Assembly: GCA_964361655.1 (NCBI GenBank) | Contig: CAYIBD010000009.1 | Span: forward strand, 1 to 23,183 | Source: CAYIBD01 sp964361655 | GTDB lineage: Bacteria > Patescibacteriota > Minisyncoccia > Sungbacterales > SURF-37 | Direction: 5' to 3' | DNA: 23,183 bases | Shown here: piece after piece, positions 6,886 through 13,764 of the stretch | Numbering within the stretch: the first letter of the stretch is position 1 | Layout: every line of letters starts with the position of its first letter | Notes under the pieces: generated by a model | Databases searched by the model: none | Seen by the model: only the letters and a program-made list of their open reading frames with translations | What the model was told of the DNA's origin: nothing | Program-made: the position numbers and the translations under genes

Positions 6886-7926
6886 TTACGCTAGGGTGTA
6901 GCCCTCCGGCGTTCTCTTAAACCAGCGCTTATCCTGGAGATTCAACAGGATCGTGTTCGGTTTCACGAAGCGCTTTTCAAGAACGCGCTTGACGATTTCG
7001 TCTTTGGAGAGCGGGCGCCGGGCGGCCTTCAAGAGCCCGGCCATCACCTCGCCGACGGTGCCTGGCTCATAGCCCCATTCGGCCAGGGCATAGAGGCCGC
7101 GGCCGACGAGGACGAAACGCGGGTCCTTGATGAGCTCGTTATGGACGGTCTGGGGATGGGCTTTCCGTGATGACCAGCCGGCCTTGGAGATTGCGCTCGC
7201 CACTTCGCGGAAGTGGAGGGGCCGTGCCGCCTTCAAGAGCACCGCATAGGCCTTATCCCGCACCCCGCGCGGCCGTATGGTGGGCCAGGAGACGAGGCCG
7301 AATTCCCCGTAGGGATTTTGCTTAATAACCTTGGAGATGGCGAGGTAGGACTCGAGCGTATCCGGGCTCGGCATCGAACCGAGCACTTCGCGCGATTGCT
7401 TCTTCAAAATCTGGAAGAGCTCTGAGGCCGGCAGGGGTCGCTTTGTCTCGCCGAGTTCCTTGGCGGTGCGCGCCATGATGGCCTCGGCGGTCTCGAGCGC
7501 TTCGGCCTTCGTGAACCACCGCTCGTGCCACTCCTCGTCCTCGGCGCGCCGGGTGAAGGGCTGGCCAACGGTGAGAAGGAAATAGACGTGATTCGAGTAG
7601 CGCGGTTCGGCCGCCGTCTGCAGGAGCTTCGATTCTTCAAACACATGGCCGTGTTGGCCAAAGTGGTTCTCGAGAGCGTTGAACACCGGGGTGAGGGCAG
7701 CTACGGCCGTGGGCTCGAGGAGATGCCGCAGGCCGTCGGCTTCGATCTGGCGGACGCGCTCGCGCGTCACACCGAAGGAGCGGCCAATGGCCTCAAGCGT
7801 CTCCGGCTCCTTACCCCGTAATCCGAAGCGTCGCTCCAGAACTTCGCGGAGGCGGGGCGAAGGCAGGAGCTTCAAGGCGCTCGCCGACGCCTCTCGCGGA
7901 TGCATGGGTAGGGTGAGTTTTCTCAT
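6886..7926 (-). CDS. Sigma-region-4 / HARE-HTH DNA-binding regulator
   Basis: A 346-aa protein from the ATG at 7926. An in-frame ATG at 7995 exists, but 7926 is preferred because its ATGA overlaps the secF stop. Near the N-terminus, LREVLERRFGLRG...ETLEAIGRSFGVTRERVRQIEADGLRHL is a sigma-70 region 4.2 helix-turn-helix, which in sigma factors contacts the -35 element. Regions 2 and 3 are absent, so it is not a complete sigma factor. The C-terminal third holds a HARE-HTH-like winged helix (DKAYAVLLKAARPLHFREVASAI...VHNELIKDPRFVLVGRGLYALAEWG) and a second similar unit ending at TLA, comparable to the domain in the RNA polymerase delta subunit. It probably modulates RNA polymerase. It is translationally coupled to secF. 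Confidence 0.8.
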   Translation of the reverse strand: MRKLTLPMHPREASASALKLLPSPRLREVLERRFGLRGKEPETLEAIGRSFGVTRERVRQIEADGLRHLLEPTAVAALTPVFNALENHFGQHGHVFEESKLLQTAAEPRYSNHVYFLLTVGQPFTRRAEDEEWHERWFTKAEALETAEAIMARTAKELGETKRPLPASELFQILKKQSREVLGSMPSPDTLESYLAISKVIKQNPYGEFGLVSWPTIRPRGVRDKAYAVLLKAARPLHFREVASAISKAGWSSRKAHPQTVHNELIKDPRFVLVGRGLYALAEWGYEPGTVGEVMAGLLKAARRPLSKDEIVKRVLEKRFVKPNTILLNLQDKRWFKRTPEGYTLA

Positions 7927-8825
7927 GGATGCGGGTGGCGAGATCGCCGCTCTCTCAAGTGCTGCCACGTGACCAAGAGGGGGCTCGCGATGCAAATGGA
8001 GGAGTAGGTACCGACCACAATGCCGATCATGAGGGTAAGGGTGAAGGCCTTGGTGGAAGCGCCCCCCAGGACGTAGACGGCGCCAATGGCCAAGACGACG
8101 GTCAGCGACGTATTGATAGAACGGACGAGCGTTTCGGTAACACTCCGGTTGACGAGTGCGGCGAAGGCGCTCGCGCCCGCTTTCTTCTTGAGGTTTTCTC
8201 GAATTCGATCGAAGACCACAATGGTATCATGCACCGAGAAGCCCAATATTGTCAAGATGGCGGTGACGAACAGCGTATCCACCTCGAAGGCGGCGACATG
8301 GCCGGCTACGGCAAAGAATCCGGCAGGGATAATGACATCGTGGACGAGCGCCACCACGGTCACCACGCCATACGTCCAGGATGCCATGGGTTCTGACACC
8401 TTGCGGAACGCATAGGCGATGTAGGAGACGATGAGAACGATGACGAGGGCGATCGCGAGGATGGATTTTCGGGCGAGCTCCCGGCCGATGGTCGGGCCAA
8501 TGGCATCGAAGCGCTTTTCGCGCACGCCATCGCCGAGAGCGGCGATGAGGCGCTCGTGGGTAGCTTCATCGATATGCGGCAAGCGGATGAAAAGACCGGT
8601 GGTGCCGACTGGCTGGATGCGGGGCGCGGTGAGCCCGATGGCGTTCAATCGCTCGGTCACCGCTTCGAGCGAGGGTCGATCACCCTCAAAGGTAACCTCG
8701 AGGAGCGTGCCACCGGTGAAATCAATGCCGAGGCGGAGCCCGAAGAGTACCAACGCCCCTACGCTCGCCAGCACGAGCGCCCCGGACATGGTATAGAAGA
8801 TTCTGCGATGACCAACAATGTCCAT
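7923..8825 (-). CDS. secF: Protein translocase subunit SecF
   Basis: A 300-aa membrane protein of the RND superfamily that works with SecD to pull proteins across the membrane after SecYEG translocation, using the proton gradient. It has the family motif GIDFTGGTLLEV (33-44) after the first TM segment, a periplasmic domain (45-115), and five further TM helices. VHD is at 161-163 and the signature VHDTIVVFDRIREN at 198-211. It ends RHPHP, and its TGA overlaps the next gene's ATG. secD lies upstream, but the two are separated by repeat element B instead of the usual tight spacing. No Shine-Dalgarno is evident before the ATG. Confidence 0.95.
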   Translation of the reverse strand: MDIVGHRRIFYTMSGALVLASVGALVLFGLRLGIDFTGGTLLEVTFEGDRPSLEAVTERLNAIGLTAPRIQPVGTTGLFIRLPHIDEATHERLIAALGDGVREKRFDAIGPTIGRELARKSILAIALVIVLIVSYIAYAFRKVSEPMASWTYGVVTVVALVHDVIIPAGFFAVAGHVAAFEVDTLFVTAILTILGFSVHDTIVVFDRIRENLKKKAGASAFAALVNRSVTETLVRSINTSLTVVLAIGAVYVLGGASTKAFTLTLMIGIVVGTYSSICIASPLLVTWQHLRERRSRHPHP

Positions 8826-8833
8826 ACCGCTGA

Positions 8834-8966
8834 AGCTCTAAATCAGAAATCCTAAACCCTAAACAAGCCCTAATTTCTAAAATCCAAAAGTTACCGCACG
8901 TTTGGTATTTTTGTCATTTGGGTTTTGAATTTGTTTAGGATCTAGGGTTTAGGGATTAGGGTTTCG
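8834..8966. repeat. Palindromic TTTAGGG-type intergenic element B
   Basis: About 130 bp separate secD from secF. The left half has tcctaaaccctaaacaagcc and taatttctaaaatccaaaag. The right half, read in reverse, has aaaccctaatccctaaaccc, tagatcctaaacaaattcaa and aacccaaatgac. The right half reversed aligns along about 65 nt with the left half of element A, so A and B are diverged copies in opposite orientation. The element reaches into secD: the secD stop codon (TAA) lies inside the first aaaccctaa word. Confidence 0.75.
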
Positions 8967-10305
8967 TGGTGGTGAGGCCACTTAGAAACAGCCACCGCAC
9001 TCGGCTTAGACCCGGCGCCATGACAGCCATGAGGAATGTGCGCGATATGGCGATGGCCGATAGCATGGAGACCAAAACGCCGAGGCCTAACGTGAGGGCA
9101 AAGCCCTTGACCACGCTCGTGCCGAGCCAAAAGAGAATGGCAGCACTTATCAGCGAGGAAACGTTCGAGTCGCGGATGGACGTCCAGGCACGCCGGAACC
9201 CCTCCTCCGTGGCTGGCGCCAGGTCCTTCCCTCCCCCCAGCTCCTCTTTCATCCGCTCAAAAATCAGAATGTTCGCATCCACGGCCATGCCGATGGACAG
9301 CACGAACCCAGCAATGCCGGCAGCAGTGAGGGTCACGGGGATAAGTTTAAAGATCGAGAGCACCAGCCCCACGTAGATCGTAAGCGCCGCAACGGCGACC
9401 AAGCCGGGCAGCCGGTACCAGAGGAGCATGAAGAGGACGACCGCCACGAAGCCCACCAGTGCGGCGCGAAGGCTCCTGGCGAGTGAAGCTGCTCCGAGGG
9501 AGGCCTCGACTGACTGCTGGCTTACGAGCTCGATCGGCACCGGGAGCGCTCCGGAGTTTAGGCGGCGGACGAGGTCGCGCGCTTGCTCGACGGTAAACTG
9601 CCCGGTGATCTGGGCCTTCCCGCCGCTGATGGCTTCACGGACTGTTGGCGCCGAGAGGGGCGCGCCGTCGAGGAACATGCCGAGGGGTTTTCCGACATTT
9701 CGCGTCGTGATCTCCTCGAAGAGCTTCTCGCCTTCGGCGTTGAATTCAACGCCGACGAGCGGAGTATTGGTGGTTGCATCGAACTGGAGTTCAGCCCGCT
9801 TGAGGTACCGACCGGTGAGGCCGCTCGGGAAGAAATAAGGATCCTCGCCGAGCCGCTCTCCCTTCTCGTTGGCCTCGAGGATCGCCTGGGTTTCCTCCGG
9901 AGGTCGCACCTCCCGGAATTCAAGGAACGGTGTGGCGCCGATGAGACGAATGGCCTCGCGGATGTCCTTCACCCCGGCAAGCTCGACGATGAGCCGCCAC
10001 TCCTCACCGGCTCGCTCTACCTGGACAAGGGGCTCGGTAACACCAAAGAGGTTGACCCTCCGCTCAATGACGTCCCGCAGCCCGGCCATGGCTTCGTTCG
10101 GAGATTCGCCGCGGAACTCCCGAAAGTCAGCGCGGTAGAGGAGGTGCGTCCCGCCTTGGAGGTCAAGGCCGAGGCGATAAGGCCGGATGAGAGCCCGGAG
10201 GACGGGAACGGTAGCGAGAGTTGGGAAGCGATCTGCTACGGCAAAAAAACCGGCGATGACGCCGAGGGAGAAAATGGCAAGTGCGATGAGACGGGTTTTA
10301 CCCAC
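8956..10305 (-). CDS. secD: Protein translocase subunit SecD
   Basis: A 449-aa membrane protein, shorter than the E. coli form (about 615 aa) but typical of small genomes. It has an N-terminal TM (5-25), GLDLQGGTHL (46-55), a periplasmic P1 region (56-265) with FREVRPPEET and GEKLFEEITTRNVGKPLGMFLDG, and six TM helices from about 280. The RND signature GMAVDANILIFERMKEE is at 339-355. With SecF it drives late steps of Sec export. The start is GTG at 10305, preceded by a GGAG at a long spacing. The last codons (TTTKP) and the stop overlap repeat element B, so the element has shaped the C-terminus. Confidence 0.95.
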   Translation of the reverse strand: MGKTRLIALAIFSLGVIAGFFAVADRFPTLATVPVLRALIRPYRLGLDLQGGTHLLYRADFREFRGESPNEAMAGLRDVIERRVNLFGVTEPLVQVERAGEEWRLIVELAGVKDIREAIRLIGATPFLEFREVRPPEETQAILEANEKGERLGEDPYFFPSGLTGRYLKRAELQFDATTNTPLVGVEFNAEGEKLFEEITTRNVGKPLGMFLDGAPLSAPTVREAISGGKAQITGQFTVEQARDLVRRLNSGALPVPIELVSQQSVEASLGAASLARSLRAALVGFVAVVLFMLLWYRLPGLVAVAALTIYVGLVLSIFKLIPVTLTAAGIAGFVLSIGMAVDANILIFERMKEELGGGKDLAPATEEGFRRAWTSIRDSNVSSLISAAILFWLGTSVVKGFALTLGLGVLVSMLSAIAISRTFLMAVMAPGLSRVRWLFLSGLTTTKP

Positions 10306-10310
10306 GATGT

Positions 10311-10358
10311 GAAGCGCTCCACTGCAGTGGCTTCAGCCCGTAATCCATTGGAGCGCGG
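10311..10358. repeat. REP-like hairpin, copy 1
   Basis: Arms 10314-10321 (gcgctcca) and 10349-10356 are perfectly complementary, and the inner palindrome ccactgcagtgg (10319-10330) offers an alternative fold. Read on the minus strand it has the order ttccg-ctcca-gggctgaagcc, the same as copy 2 on the plus strand. Copies 1 and 2 form an opposed pair like a bacterial interspersed mosaic element. Confidence 0.5.
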
Positions 10359-10366
10359 AACCTTCA

Positions 10367-10467
10367 CCCAGCACCTTTTCTCCTGAACATTCCGCCGGTA
10401 CAGAACAGGGATATCTGAATGGCCCCTATCGTATTGAGGACACCCAAGGTCTAGAAAAGGTGCTGGG
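10367..10467. repeat. 101-bp element with 15-bp terminal inverted repeats
   Basis: The 15-nt arms 10367-10381 (cccagcaccttttct) and 10453-10467 are exact complements and enclose 71 bp with no ORF. The total length, 101 bp, equals that of the element at 22700-22800, which also starts with CCC and ends with GGG, although the interiors are unrelated. It could be a non-autonomous mobile element or a long RNA stem in the secD leader. Confidence 0.55.
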
Positions 10468-10485
10468 CAAGCCGAAAGCCGCTGG

Positions 10486-10530
10486 GATTCCGCTCCATCC
10501 ATGGGCTAAAGCCCATGGCTTTCCGGTGCG
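10486..10530. repeat. REP-like hairpin, copy 2
   Basis: The 9-bp arms 10499-10507 (ccatgggct) and 10510-10518 are perfect complements with a two-base loop, preceded by attccgctcca. The gggctaaagccc core is a common theme of REP hairpins mobilised by Y1 (RAYT) transposases in other bacteria. No such transposase is in the window. The rest of 10306-10618 shows no gene. Confidence 0.5.
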
Positions 10531-10618
10531 CGGGCAAAGCGCCCTACGGCCTTACCATAGCCGAGTAACGGCGGGTGCGCAAACCCAAGCAGGCCTCCTA
10601 CGCCGCAGCCGTACCCGA

Positions 10619-13003
10619 TCACCGGAAAAGGTCGAGCAGAGCTTCGAAGAGCGAAGCAAGCTCAACTGCCGCGCCGAACTGGAGGCCCGCCTGCCGGATG
10701 GGCAGGCTCGCCGGCCTGAAGGCGCCCGGTGGCAACTGGGGGACCTGGCAGGTCGTCCCGTCCCACGTGCCGCCGTATTGGGCACAGATGGTGGCGGGGT
10801 CGGGGTAAGGAGCAGGAGACCCGGCGGGTGGCGGTGCTCCCGGCGGCAGTCCGCCCGGTGGCGGAGGGACCGGAACTCCTAGCGGCACGACGGTACCGAT
10901 GTCATACCGAACATCCTGGCAATCAATGACGTAGGCATTCGTGATCGGGAAGTCCGTGGAGCGAAAGACCACGGTGTTATTGACGTATTGGGACGGACAG
11001 CCGCTGATGCCGGCGCCATAACTGGAGCCGCTTGCCAGGCCCAGCGAGAACTCCTTCACGCCCTGCGAGGCGCTGACCTTGAGGAGGAAGAGTCCGGAAG
11101 ACGGCTGCAGTTCAAGGGTGATCGCAGCCGTGCCGCGCGCCGTCGTTGCCGGCGGTGGCAGACTACCGCCAGGGGGTGGCGGCAGCGCACCCGGCGGCAC
11201 CGGCTGGCCGGGGAATCCGCTCGGTACACTGCCCGGCGGCTGGAAGCTCTGACACTCACTGAAGTGTTCGGTGCAGTACTTGATGCACTCCGCCGGCGAG
11301 GTACAGCCGCCCGGGCCGGCAAAGCCAGCTCCCGCCGCTGGACCGCCAGGCCCGGAGCCGCTGGGGAACGTAGGCGGGAATCCACCGCCTGGACCTCCGG
11401 GGAAGGCACCTGGCCCTCCGCTGCGGAATTGTTCCTCGAGCTGCCTGAATTTCTCAAACTCTTTCATGGCTTGGGCTTCAAAGCGCGCAATGTCCGCTGG
11501 CGGCCCAAATTCTCCCCGGGCATCGAATCGGCCGCTCGCAAACTCCTGGAGCATCCGCCGGGTCTCCTCTTCCGAAAGCCCACCATGGGCTGCACCGAAC
11601 GCCACGCACTCCTCCACGTGAGCCGGATCGGTGCAGTAGACCCGGCACTCATCATCAGTGCGGCACCCCCCGGGCCCACCGGATTCAGCCATCTTCTGCC
11701 GGATCTTCAACCCGGCTTCGAACTTCGGCTGATCCTCCGGACTGATCAGGCCCTGGCCCTTGGCAAAATCAAAGCAGGCCTGTTGGTTTGAGGGATTGTC
11801 ACAGTGGGCTTTGCACTCCTGCGGCCCTTTGCACCCGCCTGGGCCTCCGCCCTCGGACATGATTTTGACAAACTTCTTAGCCTGGGCGAGCTCCTGTCCC
11901 GAGAGCAGGCCCTCCTTTTCGGCAAAGCCGAGGCACTCCTCGACATGTGAGGGATCCTCGCAGTAGGCCCGACAGGCAATGCCTTGGCAGCCGCCCGGCC
12001 CGGTGGTGGCCAGGAGTTTTCGCGCCAACGCTGCCTCGGCTTCGGTCATGAAACCGTTCTTAACCGCATAGTCAATGCACTCCGACCCGCGGGTCGGATC
12101 TTCACAATAGGCCCGGCATTCGCTCTCGCTTTTGCATCCGCCAGGACCGCCAGCCACGAGCACCTTCAGACGCTTGGCATCCTCGTCGGTCATCAGCCCG
12201 TTTTTGGTCGCAAATTCTATGCATGCATCGGCGTGGCTTGGATCGGCGCAGTAAGTCCGACATTCGTTCTCACTCGTGCATCCCCCCGGTCCCTGTCGAA
12301 TGTCAGCCATGACCTCGCGCTGGGTCTCGATGCGTTGTAGCTCGGCCTCGGAGATAAAGCCATGCTCCTTGGCAAAATCAACGCAGGCCTGGGTATTGGC
12401 TGGGTCTTGGCAGAACGCCTCGCACTCCTCTCCGGTGGCGCATCCGCCCGGCCCGCCGGTCGTAGCCAGGATCCTGGCCTTGGCGGCTTCTTCCTCTGAA
12501 AGGTAGCCGTGCTCGACGGCGAAGTCCGTGCACTGAAGGTGGTTAGCCGGATCTTCGCAATAGGCATCACAGGCCTCCTTGGAGGTGCATCCTCCCGGAC
12601 CGGTCGTGGGGAGGTCATGCGCCAGTTGCGCCTCGTCCTCATCAATCAGGCCGTGCGCCGCACCGAATATGACGCAGGCATCTTTGTGGCTAAGATCGTC
12701 GCAATAGGTCCTGCATTCATCTACGCTGCCGCAATTGCCGAGTTCAGAAATCGGGTATTCGATCGCTGGCGGTGGGGGCGGCCCTTCCTCCGGCGGAGGT
12801 GGCGGTTCGGATAGTGGTTCCTCCGGGGGTGGCTCCGGTGCTGGAGCCGGTTCGGGCGTACTGGCCGCAGCTGGCGGCGGCTCATCCTGGGCGCTCACCA
12901 GCGAAATTGAAGAAAAAGCGAGCGCCATAATGACGCTCATGAAAACGAGCAATGGATAGCCACCTCCGGCAAGACGCCTCGAAGGCCGCGGCCGACAACG
13001 CAT
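10619..13003 (-). CDS. Secreted protein with nine four-cysteine GPGGC repeats
   Basis: A 794-aa protein with an Arg-rich signal peptide (h-region about 17-36, likely cleaved after VSA, residue 38) and a Pro/Glu-rich linker (about 40-80). Eight repeats of about 46-54 residues and a shorter ninth follow. Each repeat runs GPGGC-x5-C-x3-C-x6/8-C, then a helix of the type FAxxHGLISEEE; the first lacks GPGG and the sixth has x4 in its first interval. The 36 repeat cysteines suggest disulfide-stabilised modules outside the cell or metal/heme binding, though no CxxCH heme motif is present. After a Gly/Pro-rich stretch, a beta-rich region (TLELQPSSGLFLLKVSASQG...) and a short CAQYGGTW-containing end follow. 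The function is unknown; an adhesin or surface scaffold is possible. It lies 10 nt after the 91-aa membrane protein gene, in the same operon. Confidence 0.85.
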   Translation of the reverse strand: MRCRPRPSRRLAGGGYPLLVFMSVIMALAFSSISLVSAQDEPPPAAASTPEPAPAPEPPPEEPLSEPPPPPEEGPPPPPAIEYPISELGNCGSVDECRTYCDDLSHKDACVIFGAAHGLIDEDEAQLAHDLPTTGPGGCTSKEACDAYCEDPANHLQCTDFAVEHGYLSEEEAAKARILATTGGPGGCATGEECEAFCQDPANTQACVDFAKEHGFISEAELQRIETQREVMADIRQGPGGCTSENECRTYCADPSHADACIEFATKNGLMTDEDAKRLKVLVAGGPGGCKSESECRAYCEDPTRGSECIDYAVKNGFMTEAEAALARKLLATTGPGGCQGIACRAYCEDPSHVEECLGFAEKEGLLSGQELAQAKKFVKIMSEGGGPGGCKGPQECKAHCDNPSNQQACFDFAKGQGLISPEDQPKFEAGLKIRQKMAESGGPGGCRTDDECRVYCTDPAHVEECVAFGAAHGGLSEEETRRMLQEFASGRFDARGEFGPPADIARFEAQAMKEFEKFRQLEEQFRSGGPGAFPGGPGGGFPPTFPSGSGPGGPAAGAGFAGPGGCTSPAECIKYCTEHFSECQSFQPPGSVPSGFPGQPVPPGALPPPPGGSLPPPATTARGTAAITLELQPSSGLFLLKVSASQGVKEFSLGLASGSSYGAGISGCPSQYVNNTVVFRSTDFPITNAYVIDCQDVRYDIGTVVPLGVPVPPPPGGLPPGAPPPAGSPAPYPDPATICAQYGGTWDGTTCQVPQLPPGAFRPASLPIRQAGLQFGAAVELASLFEALLDLFR

Positions 13004-13013
13004 AGGGGTATCG

Positions 13014-13289
13014 CTACTCGAACGGGTTGACCTTCACCTTCTCAAAGGGATTGGCCGGACTCTTCTCAAAGGGGTTGACGCTGGTCTGCTCAAAGGGATT
13101 GGCTGCCGCGGCGGCCTTCTTCTCGGCTTCTTTTTTGCGGGCTGCTTCGGCCGCCTTTTCTTCGAGGACACCGCGCTTGATGCCCTCGGCCAGACCCGTT
13201 GAATTGCCGTAGTAATAGCCAGCACCAAGGCCAATTGCCACGGCAACAATAAGCCCGGGCCAGAAGAAATTCTGCGTTCGCAGTTCCAT
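13014..13289 (-). CDS. Small membrane protein ending in four NPFE octapeptide units
   Basis: A 91-aa protein from the ATG at 13289, chosen over an upstream in-frame ATG at 13340 because GGAG sits 4 nt before it. It has a single TM helix (about 8-28, with GLGAGYYYG). A charged Ala/Lys/Glu helix (about 40-63) follows, then four copies of NPFExxxx at residues 64, 72, 80 and 88, the last ending exactly at the C-terminus. The eight-residue period suggests a repeated binding motif or amphipathic strand on the side of the membrane where the C-terminus lies. I do not know its function. The stop codon is 10 nt before the Cys-repeat gene, so the two are probably made together. Confidence 0.8.
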   Translation of the reverse strand: MELRTQNFFWPGLIVAVAIGLGAGYYYGNSTGLAEGIKRGVLEEKAAEAARKKEAEKKAAAAANPFEQTSVNPFEKSPANPFEKVKVNPFE

Positions 13290-13350
13290 TTTGCTCCATC
13301 GTAACATCAGGGACGCAATGCGCCCAATGGCTTTGTACACACCCGATAAT

Positions 13351-13375
13351 CAAAACGCCGCCGATGCGGCGGCGT
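13351..13375 (-). terminator. Terminator of the 552-aa/109-aa operon
   Basis: On the minus strand a perfect 8-bp GC-rich stem (arms 13355-13362 and 13368-13375, 5-nt loop) is followed by TTTTG. It lies about 25 nt past the stop codon of the 109-aa gene and separates two envelope transcription units. Confidence 0.8.
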
Positions 13376-13398
13376 CTTACTCGACAGCCAGCGATTCC

Positions 13399-13728
13399 TT
13401 ACAACCCCTCTAGCTCCTTCTCCAGCGCTTCCAATTCAGCGCTCAAGGAATCGAGATCGGTGTTCTGGATATCCTGGTCGATTTCCTCCGGCGAGTTGCC
13501 GGGGGTGAGACCGCCAAATCCTTGGAGTACGTCTTCCACATCGGCCGGAGATGCCGCTGGGGGAGGAGGCGCTTCCGACTCCTTCCCCCGCCGGCGGAAG
13601 GAGAGCGCGCCAACAATTATGACAATCACTGCTACGGCCAGCAGGAGCCACTTCACTTTTGAAGCGTGCACCGGCGCTGGCGGCAAGGGGGCTGCAGTGG
13701 ACGGCTGATTAAGAGGTGTGCCGTTCAT
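13399..13728 (-). CDS. Small single-TM protein with acidic C-terminal helix
   Basis: A 109-aa protein with a Pro/Ala-rich N-terminus (1-24), one strong TM helix (about 26-43, VKWLLLAVAVIVIIVGAL), a basic stop-transfer RRRGK, a Pro-rich hinge and an acidic helical C-terminus (about 85-109, DSLSAELEALEKELEGL) with heptad-like Leu spacing that could form a coiled coil. No family is recognised. It begins 36 nt after the 552-aa secreted protein gene and is followed directly by a terminator, so it is the last gene of that unit. Confidence 0.75.
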   Translation of the reverse strand: MNGTPLNQPSTAAPLPPAPVHASKVKWLLLAVAVIVIIVGALSFRRRGKESEAPPPPAASPADVEDVLQGFGGLTPGNSPEEIDQDIQNTDLDSLSAELEALEKELEGL

Positions 13729-13764
13729 GGGAGTAGATGAAGTTCGCGGTGAGCCACATTATCG

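Noticed and set aside
7927..7995. Longer N-terminus of the sigma-4/HARE-HTH protein starting at 7995
   Set aside because: It lies inside secF, and the ATGA stop-start overlap at 7923-7926 gives a more natural start.
6744..8966. TTTAGGG words as telomere repeats or eukaryotic contamination
   Set aside because: They are degenerate, short, palindromic and embedded between bacterial sec genes.
11056..12814. Plus-strand ORFs opposite the Cys-repeat gene (up to 267 codons)
   Set aside because: They are shadows of a repetitive GC-rich gene; the minus-strand frame has a signal peptide and regular Cys repeats.
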